A stretch of 64,000 bases of DNA from Emydura subglobosa. Its lineage: Eukaryota; Chordata; Testudines; Chelidae. The notes below the pieces were generated by a model. That model worked only from the letters and a program-made list of their open reading frames with translations. It did no database searches and had not been told where the DNA came from. Shown piece after piece: positions 35,376 to 45,160 of the stretch (position 1 is its first letter; the number at the start of each line of letters is the position of its first letter). The stretch covers positions 16,303,999 to 16,367,998 of the forward strand of contig ML679969.1 of the NCBI GenBank assembly GCA_007922225.1. The letters are read 5' to 3'. The position numbers and the translations under genes are program-made.

Positions 35376-35744
35376 GACATCAGCTATCCCTCGATATGAG
35401 GATGATGTTCCCGAGGGGGAACGTCACTGATGAGACTTAAGATGGCTGAGGAGTCCAATTTGTGCTTGACATGTTTTTTCACATATGTGGCTTGGAGAGA
35501 GCCGGGATGCTGTGCACTTTCCTTCCTCCTCTGCTTCCTGAGCAGCCTTGTGAGCAAGGCGATTTTCTTCAAAACGGGGTAAGGCTTGGTGTACAATGTG
35601 ATGCCATTGCAGTCTATTTCCGGCCAGCTCTTCCCAATGCATGGGGTCAGTGCCTTTCTTCTCAAGATATACTTTCAGGGTGTCCTTGTAGCATTTCCTC
35701 TATCCCCCATGAGTCCTCTTACCATGATCAAGTTGTGAAAAGAG
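35376..35744 (-). mobile_element. 3' end of a different LINE (ORF2 C-terminal fragment) inside the CR1
   Basis: The minus strand reads MHWEELAGNRLQWHHIVHQ ... FEENRLAHKA ... CEKTCQAQIGLLSHLKSH. This is the C-terminal tail typical of some non-LTR retrotransposon ORF2 proteins: a Trp-Glu-x-Leu-Ala segment, a basic/acidic helix and a C2H2-like knuckle (C-x3-C-x8-H-x3-H). The frame is shifted at its N-terminal side. The exact LINE clade is not determined. Confidence 0.6.
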
Positions 35745-36399
35745 GACCATGTTGATTTGCATTAATTATATTATCCTTGTTTAGTTCATTAGTAATCAAG
35801 TCCCATACTAGCTACTCCATTATTTTGGCCAGGATCATTACCAGGCTGACAGGACTATAATTATCCAGGTCATACAGTTTACCCTTTTAAAAAATTGGCA
35901 TGACATTAGCTTTCTTCCAGTATTCTGGAACGTCCCCAACGTTGAAACATGAACATTAATGGTCCAGAGCACTCCTCAACTGGGTCTTTTACAACTCTTG
36001 ATTACAAGTTATCTGGACTGTCTGATTTAAAACTGTCAGCTTCTGTTTAACATCCTCCAGTGATACTAGTGGAATGAAAAGAACGTTATCATCCACATAT
36101 GATGAGACTGCACCATCGGTTTTTTCCTCCCAAGTACAGAATAGAAATATTTATTGAACATATCTCACTTTTCTGCATTATTATTGATAATTGTACCATT
36201 TCCATCTAGTAACACACCAGTACTAGTCTCTGGATTCTTTGTGTTCCTTATATATTTTTAAAACGCCACATTGTCCTTAGCTCTACTGGCCCTTATTCAT
36301 GTTTTACATTTCCTAACTTGTGATTTATATTCATTACTATCACCTTCCCTTTTCTCCCACTTCTTATATATTATTTTTCACACCAGTGTTGGGTTGTTG

Positions 36400-38270
36400 A
36401 AGGTATTACATTTAGCTTGCCTTTCCATTCACATGCTCGAAAGGTGGAGCTGTATTGACTGGCTAAGCCAGCCTTTTATGGCACAGAAAATGGAAAATAG
36501 GAAAGAGCAGAAGTATGGTGCGGAAGGGGAATGGACATGTCAAAGGGACTCACATCCAAGTGCTGTTCAGGTTTTGCTCAGCCCAATGGAAGGGTGATGT
36601 CATCTGGTTTCCTCTCTCTGGCCAGGAATCTCTGGGAATCAGGACAATTAATTCTCAGTGGTCTGATGGCAGGTCCCAGGGTATAGTGGCAGCCATGCCA
36701 GGGCTTATTATTATAAACCATGGTATAAAAGGCAGAGCTGACCTGTGTCCCTTTCACCTCGAGGCCTTGCTCAGCTCAGCAGAGCTTTGTGTGCAGGGAG
36801 CTGGAGACACGTGTCTCTGCAGAGTCAAAGCTTTACTCTGGTTTCCTGCCTCACTAGCCCCAGACAGTGCAGGGGCTGTGGTGGAGCCTGGGGGGAGGCA
36901 AAAGCAGTGCTGGGTGTTCCTGAGTGAGAGGGGCAGAGGCATTTTCCTGTGCCCTGCCCCACCAGCCCGGCAGTGTGCACTAAGGCCCCACGACCCCTTG
37001 GTGCTGGGCAGGGGCCTTTGGCTGGGGACTGCATAGAAGCATCCAGACACGGACTTTCTGGACTCCTGGTGCGTGTGTAGGGACTGGGGGAGACCAGCTC
37101 CAGAGATCTGAGTCACTCTGTTGCCCAGACGGCCCAGTTCTGAATCTCAGGCCAGAGAGGACCTCTAGCTTCAGTCTTTGCTTGTCCTCCCCCTGCATTA
37201 ACCGTTTCTGTGGGATTCAACCCTTGCTCTTCCCCTAGCATGGATCTTCCCCATGGGACATGCCCAAGCCGGGCTTCCTGCTCCATTCTTTTCTGAAACT
37301 CACCGTGCGCCCATCAGCGGGGAGACTGCGTTTGCATCTAAGAGCTTCCAGAGCTGAAATCTGCGCTGCACACCTGTCCCCTTCAGCATGCCTGGTGAGC
37401 TAGTCACCTCCTGGGACTTGCACAAGAGGGTGCGGCGGCGGGGGACACCTGGAAGGGGGGAGGAGGGGGAGCACCCAGTCGGATTTTATGGCCTCTGGTC
37501 CAGCTTGCTGCACTCAGGGGCTCTCCATGTGCAGCGGGGCCAGTGGTGAGTTGGAAGCAGCCCTTTGCTGCTCTCTGCCTGGGCAGCACTGGCTGGACAA
37601 AGACTTTCAGTTACTCACTTTCTTTGCCTTTTCCCAGCCCTCCCATCACAGCCCCTCTCTCCGCACAGGGCCTGGCAGAGCCCAGGCCATCGAGCGTCCC
37701 GCACCAGCAGGGCCTGAGCGGGGCCGGACAGTTCCCCACTCTGATGTCAGGACCAGATGGACAGGGCAGCTTCACTTGTGTCCTTCCTCTGCCGTCCCAG
37801 CTCCCCACGGGTGCTGGTCCCGGGCTGCAAGCAGGGCCCGTGCAACCACGAGGCAAACTGGGCCGTCGCCTAGAGCGGCAACATTTGGGAGGGGAGGATG
37901 GCAAAAAACGGAATGGACTATTCATGAACCTGTGTAAGTAAAGAACCAGGTTTCAGTCGAGGGAATGAAAGGTCAAGGAGGTCAAGGAGAAGGCCCGGCC
38001 GCCATCCTGATACTGCCGTTTTCCGGCACAGCACAGCTGTGATTAGAAATGCAGGGTCTTTATTCACACTAATGTGCAATCTTCATCTTCCAAAGTTAAT
38101 GGGGGGGGACCCGCAAGGCTGAAGGTTCACCTAGGGCCCTAACGCGCTTCCCCCAGCTCCGGCTGCCGGAGGAGGGCTCAGGGCACCGCCTTGGCAGCAG
38201 ATCTGGGCACTGAGGATACCACAGCGGGGTCCCTGGGCTGGGGGCCAGGCCTCTCTCAGAGCCGGGCACA
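36400..38270. other. Intergenic, no gene seen
   Basis: Between the CR1 and duplication copy B. GC rises toward the right. A fragment at about 37840-37925 ('gaggcaaactgggccgtcgc') resembles one near 16450-16500 and is probably a shared repeat. Open frames up to 173 codons show no domain. Confidence 0.5.
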
Positions 38271-38272
38271 GG

Positions 38273-38640
38273 GCGGGGCGCACAGGGCTGGGGGATTCCG
38301 CCGGGGAGGGACAATTTGCCCCGGCTCCCCGCTGCAGCGTCCCCCGGCCCCGGCCGAGCCCCGAGCTGCTGTCCAGGGTGCTGAGCCGGGGCCCCGCACG
38401 TGTCCGGGACCTGCCCAGCGGGGAGAGCCCGGCCCCGTCAGCCGCTTGGAGTCCGGCCCCGCTGAGCGGGGGAGGGGGGGGGGCTCTGCGCCCAGCCGGG
38501 ACCGGGGCACCCGCGCGCCGTGGGCACCCCGGGATTAGCTGGGCCCAGCCGGTCTCTGCCGGGGCTCAGCCGCTTCCCACGCCGCTGTGTAGCGGAGCTT
38601 CAAACACAGCCACCTGCAGGAGCCGGGCCGGGAGGCTGCC
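38273..38640 (+). repeat. GC-rich direct duplication, copy B
   Basis: Second copy of the unit at 32045-32417, in the same orientation and with an estimated identity of 85-90 percent by eye. It contains the same motif TTCCCACG (38574-38581). The surrounding DNA is not duplicated. It forms a separate small CpG island. Confidence 0.9.
38574..38581 (-). promoter_or_regulatory. RBPJ/CSL-type motif in copy B
   Basis: CGTGGGAA on the minus strand at the position equivalent to the motif in copy A, inside the fully identical block. Confidence 0.35.
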
Positions 38641-39103
38641 CCCGCCCAGAGCTGGGTGTGCATGGGGTAGGCAGGGCCGGGCACTGGGCTCTGCAGGTGA
38701 GAGGGTGGGGCCGGAGCCTAGGGGGGGTGGCGACGGGGGCAGTATCGTGTCCCCAGCCCCATTGCCCTACCCTATAGGCCACCTACCCAATTGCCCAGGG
38801 CTGAGCCCTGCCCGGCTGCAGCCTCACTGAAATGCCCCACTGCTCCGGGCTGGCCCCTGCCTTCTTTGCCCGGGTGGGTCAGGGTCTGGTGCCTGGTGCT
38901 CCCGGAGTGCCATAGCCAATGTGGCACCGTCCAGCCCAGCACTGCCCAGTGCAGCAGCTAATCCTGAGCGCAGCAGGGAGCCCCGGGGCCAGGCTGCGTG
39001 TGCAGGTCAGCGGGCTGCTCCCCCGGGCACTGTCTTGACTGGGGTCCCTGCCCCATGGCGCTCACAAGTGGGCCCAATCCCCGCACAGGAAGAGCTGGTG
39101 GGC

Positions 39104-39290
39104 GGGGGGGGGGGGGGCACCGGGGGGGGTGTGGGCACGTTGTGTGTATTCTCGGGATGGCACTGGTGGTGTTGGGCTTGGGGGGTTGGTTGTTGGCGGT
39201 GTGTTGTGTGAGGGGTTGTTGCTGGGTGGGTCTCATAGGGTGCACACACTGGTACGGGGGTGTGGGTTGTGGGAAGGTGTGTGGGGAACC
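39104..39290. repeat. G14 tract followed by GT/GGT-rich low-complexity DNA
   Basis: A run of 14 G at 39104-39117 is followed by about 170 bp composed mainly of GGTTG, GTGTG and GGGT. It is low-complexity and not coding. Confidence 0.75.
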
Positions 39291-42200
39291 CTAGGGTGAG
39301 AAGGGCTGAGGAGAGCAAGGGTTGTCTAGTCTAACCCCCTGCCAAGCTGCAGGATTCTTTTCCTGTGTCCTTCCTGCCCTGCCCCTTCCCCCTCACCTCT
39401 TCCCACCCTGTACTGGGCTGGGCCCCACCTGTGCTCTCCCTGGGTCATTTCCCCACCCCAGAAGCAGAGGGTAACTGACCAGCTTCTGACAGGCCAGGAA
39501 CCATTCAAGTCTCAGCTGCCTGCTGGAGACCAGATCTGACCCCAACACTGCCGTGTGCCGTGGAAGAACAAGACGACCCTGCCAGGGCATCGGCAGAGAC
39601 GTCGCTGTACCAGGGAGAGGTGGTTTGAGATAACCCACCAGCAGGGCCAACTCTGGAGTGGCATATCCCCAGCCTGAAGGCTAGGTGATGTGTACGTGCT
39701 GCACCAGCACCACTGTAGCAGTATAATGTGCAGTTTTAGGTGGAGCTGAGGAAGAGTCCATCGGCAGTAATTCGGAGAGGGCTGGGGGTGGGGAGCTAGG
39801 CACTGGGGGTCACTCAAGCAATCAGAGCAGGGTCACCAGCTTTCTGGTTTACTTTCAAGGCAGGGCAGTTCAATTCTAAATCCCGAGCCTGAAGGACGTT
39901 GGTTAATCCATGTGTATCCCATATGTGCTCATTACTGCACACTGGTCGAGCCTTTTCTTGGGGAGGAGGGCAAGAGAGGCAGGGAGAACAGGCCCAGGCC
40001 ATTGTTGTACAAGGCTCAGATGGGTCCCTTGGATCAGTGATAGACGCTGGGCCAGGCCAATCACTCGGAGCTGGTTTCTGTATAGCTTCTCCTCTACCCA
40101 GACACTTTTGCAGCAGTCCCCATACTCAGGGCCCATCTGCTGATCCTGACGCATGTTAGAAGCTCTGGTTCAGGTGAGGAGCCCCCTTGGCTTTCTGTGA
40201 ATAAGGGCCAGAAGCTTGAGCAAGGGTTGCCAGGTCCTGCCCTTATTCCATTGATTTTGCATGTTGACCCAAACCGGGAGGCTGGTTTTATAGGTGGACA
40301 CATAAGGGGGTGACTTTTGGAACTGGTGTTACAGGCGACTAGCGTGCGGTGATCACTGCTTATTATGCAACTTTCAGAGTGGTGCATTTACACCTCTATA
40401 GTATACATACTATACAGACCAGTGCCTTTTCCAGGTATGTCTAGATGTGACCTTTCATGTGTTATGGTCATGGTATAAACTTCAGGGAAGAATTCAGCAC
40501 CTGCCTTATCCTGCGCCCGCCCAAGGGATATGCCCAAGGACTCAAAGGTACATGCTCACCCTGGAATCTCACACCCCATCAGTGTGTCTGGATGACACCT
40601 ATCATCTAATGGGAGTCACACCAGGCGATCCAGGAAGAAGAGAGCCCTGTGTATTTATTCCCACCAGACAAGTGCCTCTGCAGAGTCCTCCAAATTCCAA
40701 TCTCTGCAGCTGCTGCTGGGAACACTGCCACAAGCCCATTTCCTGCACCTGGAGTTTCTGATGCCCTCATCCATATTAGAACAGCATCCCCATGGCTATT
40801 ATTTCTGCTCAGTAAATGGAGATGATGATCTATCAATCCTGTATAACTATGTAGCCTCCGTGCCCACTGGTTCTAGGAGTTCGGGGAAAGACAGAGCTAG
40901 GAAAGGTGTTCTTTCCAGCTGTATGTTGGGAAAAGCTGTGACTTGTCCCCGAGGGTTCTGTGAACCTTTGCAATTGTCTCATTAGTTCTGTATGATTATG
41001 TAACATGAGGAAAAGATTGTACGTTGTGTACTGATGTCTTCCACGCAGGCAGGTGTGTGTCCCTTGAGTTACAATGCTGCTCACCAGGCCGGGACCAGTC
41101 TTTTGGCCTAACACTGGCTTCTCACAGCCCTGCATCACTCAGCTGTGCTTTGTTGACCAAATATTACGTGTGTCTGTTTATGTAAAAAGCAAATGGCCGG
41201 TGGCCGAGAGCCTGATCTGGTGGAGACAGGACTCTGGATTCTATTCCTGCCTGCCCCTGCCCCCTTGTATGACCCTGATTAGGGTTTCCCCCCATGCCTC
41301 AGTTAACCCATCTGCAGAAAAGTTATAGTACTCCTTCCCTGCCACCCAGGAGGGTTGTGTGCCTGGGCTGGGACCGTACGGGACGCACGTTCATCCCCAG
41401 CTAATGCCAGGTTCTAGTCTGTATGGTTCTAGCACTGGCCCCCACTCACTCCCTCATCTTAGAACTGCACCTGCAAGAAGCCCTTGATTCTCTTCTGCAT
41501 CCTCCCAGCGCTACCTGCCACTGTTCCCACAGTCAGCAGGACACTGCCCTGCTGGCTCTGCACCTCTCTGGATAGTGGCATTGAGTATACGACAATCCAA
41601 ACCACCCTCTCCCACAGTGTGGCTGTAGCCCTGGCTCTTCTGGGTGTGGGTTGCCATGTTTCAGGGTAAAACCACCAGAGCAAGAATGAGCACCCGCTCG
41701 GGGGGGTGAGGCAGGGTTCAGATACTAGTCCCTGTGGCTGGAGTTCGACCATGGTGTTTTTAACACACCCTGGAAGCCAGGACTAGCTCAGGGAGCAGCC
41801 ACAGAACAAGCCACTGGGCTAGCGCAGCCTTGAGACTTCCCAGTGTGGCCTGTGGCTGCCCTTAACAGAATGTGGAAGTGCAGCCAGAAAGTCTCACCCC
41901 CACAGGGCTCCATCCTGACCCAGAATGTGCTTGTGCCTTCAAGGTGAACAGCTCTGCAAGGGGCTCCAGTGTTGGCAACCTAGGTTGTGGCCCCAGGATG
42001 GTGGCAAGTGGCCAGAGCCTCCTTTGGCTGTGGGAAGGACGGGCATGTTAGGCTCATCGCAGACAGAGTCAGGCCCAGATAAAGTAACAGGCACTATTGG
42101 CCGGTGCCAAGGGCCAAAGGTCCTGGGGGCCCTGCATTAAATGTCTAGCCCTCATGCTTTGAATAGGCACTTGGAAATGTGGCGCGTATGTCAGAAACAC

Positions 42201-43755
42201 ACCACCATCTGCCCAGGCAGCAGGGAGCCTGAGACAACTGCACCGAGAGGAGACGCTTGGCCCAGCGTAACTGACACAAAAGCAATGTCTCATGGGGAGA
42301 GCAGCTGAAGTGCAACTAATGCAGCCATGTCTGCCTGGGTCTGCAAAGAGACTGGGACAGTTGCTCTGAGAGAGGAAGTTGACCCATGCATCTCAATGGA
42401 CTCCAAGTCCCATAGCTGGAGCAGGGCTTGCCAAGCCCACCCCAGCTGCAGGCTCTGTATGTGGCAGGAGGGGAGGAGCGCAGTGGGTCTCTTTCCCAGC
42501 AGACACCCCACAGTTGGAGTAAGCACTGGGCACCCACTGCAGCCCCCCTTTCCTCTGCAGTGGAAGGCTGAGGGGGGCTTGAGGCTGCCTCTGGGAAAAG
42601 ATAGGGGCTCCCTGCTGCTGCCCTGAGCTTTCTGGGAAGGCAGGGGGACTCTGTCCTCATCACACCAGGGGGAGTCTAGGACCCCGGATTGCCTTATTCC
42701 AACCCTGGTCCTCTTGAGGCTTGGAGATCATGCAAGCAGCTGCCTTCGGCCTGGTGATGGTGTCGTGGAGGCTCATCCTTCATTGGGTTTTCAGTTATTG
42801 TTTGTGCTTCAAAAGTACAAAACGTAAATCTGAGCAATTCCCCGGGCTGGTTGTTGAGTTCACACCTACCTGCAGTGTCCAATCCACCGCTCTACCCCCC
42901 ACACACACACTGGGCAGGAGAAGGGCCAGCAGAGCTGCTGCAGGGGCCAGGAAGAGGCTGCTTTGACAGAAGCTTTCAAGACCCCCCAGCTGGAGGGCTG
43001 CTGGGGAGTCACTTCCTTCCAGGGGCTCCACTACCTGCCCGGGCTGCTCCCTTTTATGGAGCCTTTTCGGTGACAGATCCTCAGCAGAGACCCCAGACCC
43101 CCAGGGGTTGTTTATTTTTCCTTTCGCTCTTCAGACCTTCCTGCTACGTCTCCGGCCATGACAGACTCAGCCTCTGTTTTCAAGAGCAATCATGGACTTA
43201 GATAAACTTGGGCTAAAAATGTGAGCTCAGCCATTCTCTGCAAAGCTAAATGCTTGCGAGTGTCACAGGCCACTGGCGTGGGGACAGCTGGGGTGTTCCT
43301 GGGGACCGACTCTGCTTTAATCTGTGTGTTCTCATAGATCCCAGTGCAGCCGCCTGCCCCCGGCAGCCAATCAGTGACTCAGATGATGGGATGATAGGGG
43401 ATAGACCAGAGAGGCAAATGCCATTGAGTGGCCCATCTGCCACCCCAACTGCCTGAATGAGAGACAGACTGACAGCCACTGCCTGCCACCTTTGCGGGAT
43501 TCAGAGGGGGCTGGAAGGTGAAGGTACAGCCATAGTCTGAACACAAAGTGACATCAGCAGAAGTCAGTGACATGGTCCAATGGGCTAACCTGTACTTTGG
43601 GTAGGAAAATAATCTCATTCACACCCTTCTGTGGCTGGAGCTGGGGATTTCACATTTGGTACGTTCATGCCTGAGATTTACTCCTTTTCTTTTGTCTCTG
43701 TGTGGATTTCAAGCGTTTTATTGCATGTTTGGCGGGACAGCAGGTGAGCTTGAGA
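39291..43755. other. Intergenic, no gene seen
   Basis: Unique-looking sequence with one clear MIR-like element at 41205-41360 and short CA runs (42898). I searched for splice-bounded exons between HES2 and the claudin-like gene and found none I can support. Confidence 0.5.
41205..41360 (+). repeat. MIR SINE
   Basis: In order it reads 'gagacaggactctggattct', 'ccccatgcctcagttaaccc', 'atctgcagaaaagttatagt' and 'cacccaggagggttgtgtg'. This is the MIR core followed by its 'cctcagtttccccatctgta' and 'agggttgtgtg' parts. Confidence 0.75.
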
Positions 43756-43756
43756 G

Positions 43757-43900
43757 GAAACGTAAGGACGGCCAGACTGGGTCAGACCAATGGTCCGTCT
43801 AGCCCAGGATCCTGTCTTCCAACAGTGGCCGGTGCCAGGTGCTTCAGAGGGAACGAACAGAACAGGGCAATTATCAAGTGATCCACTCACAACACTGACA
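43757..43900 (-). mobile_element. CR1 3'-end fragment
   Basis: Plus-strand text 'acggccagactgggtcagac', 'caatggtccgtctagcccag' and 'gtgccaggtgcttcagaggg' is the reverse complement of a CR1 3' end very common in turtles and crocodilians. Only about 140 bp remain. Confidence 0.75.
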
Positions 43901-45070
43901 CCTCCTTCTACCCAATCAGCCTTGACCAACCAAAACAGGACCAGGAAAAGCACCAAAGACTCTGTGGAGTCCAGAAGGGACTTCGCTGTTGCTATCAGTA
44001 TGACAGGGAAGGCGCTCAGATACTCCGCTGATGGGCAGGTTGGAGGGATGGAGAGACAGACAGTCAGGTATGCTAGGCCAGAGCACAGTGTCAGTTGGCC
44101 GTGGTGTGTTCTTCTAGCTGGCCGTGCTATTTCTGCCTCAAGAAAAATGTGGGTGACGCCAGCTCTAATGGTGCCAGCTCCACTCAGCACCTGACCTCCA
44201 GAGGATGCAGATTTACACAATGGTCAGGGATGTTTGTGGATGGGGAAAATGGGGCTTTGGTTTCCTACCAGACTGATCCCTACAATGGTCACCAAGTTAG
44301 CACAAAGATGGGCAGCTAGGAGGAAAAGCCCTGAGCCCCTGTCACGCTCACTTCTCCTCGAGTTTTCAGTCGTCTGGTGGTTAGCACCATCTTGTGGCGG
44401 AAGCATTCAATGCCTACATCTCAGAGCTGTAAAGCTGAGCTGCCATATCACCGGTGTGGTTCGGAGCAGACTCTGTGCGTGCTGCCGGCCTAGCAGGGAG
44501 AGTGGTCAAATATGTTCCTCTAAAACATACAAGCAAAGGTTCGTTAGAGGCATGATGGAGGCAAGATCCAGGGGCCTCAGCACAGGGAAAGCCTCTATTT
44601 CCGTGTCCCCAGATGGGAAGGGAAGGCCAGCTTGGCAATGAAAGGGTCTGGGGCTGAAAGTTAGAAAGAGTGAAGTAATAATGATCAGCTGATGCTCTTC
44701 AGCCTGGTGCTTTAATGTCAGGGGCTCCTGGCCAGAGGTTTAACCAGCAGGGCCCCGTGCTCCGGGCCTGCCTCTTTCGTTCCACATGACATTTAAGCAG
44801 TGCCGGGGCTGCTCCAGACTCTGCAGCTCACCTCTGTGTTGGATCTGGTCTGTGCTTGCGAGGTGAACATCCTGCTCCTGACTGAATGACAGGGGGATCG
44901 CCAAGGCCAGCTCAGCACTTAGAGATGCCCAACAAAGGCCTGCAGGCTTCCCCGGAGTGACTCTGAGAGGTCATGCCTCGCAGCTGGACTCTGCTCTCTG
45001 CCAAGCCAAGCCAGGTGCTGCCAGTCCTGGGCAGGACAGCTCCACAGCCAGGACCTCTCCCTCATATCCC

Positions 45071-45160
45071 ATGGGCGGTGCAGTGACCATCTTCTCCATC
45101 CTCTGTGGGGTCTTTGCCATGGCCAGCATCATCACCTCGCTCTGCACAGACTGCTGGCAG
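45071..45160 (+). CDS. Claudin-like exon 1 (TM1)
   Basis: 30 codons, MGGAVTIFSILCG to TDCWQ. Donor CAG/GTAACA, phase 0. It carries TM1 and ends one residue after the first conserved Trp (W29). Confidence 0.85.

Larger units (their letters stand above)
32925..36400 (-). mobile_element. Old CR1-type LINE on the minus strand, interrupted by two insertions
   Basis: CR1-like sequence in three blocks. The 3' block is 32925-33583, with 'gaaggccagacgggaccatt' near the end. The middle block, 34842-35375, includes reverse-transcriptase remnants such as VPQELVLGPTQFNLFTNDL and a damaged catalytic box reading FTDDTKIGG in place of FADD. The 5' block, about 35745-36400, is N-terminal to the RT. Frames are broken by many stops. 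The first two blocks are separated by a solo LTR and the last two by the 3' end of another LINE. The remaining order is collinear, so this is one element that served as a landing site. Confidence 0.8.

Noticed and set aside
35384..35665. Open frame with C2H2-like residues as a zinc-finger gene
   Set aside because: Single degenerate knuckle, frameshifted, embedded in a CR1; better explained as a LINE ORF2 tail.
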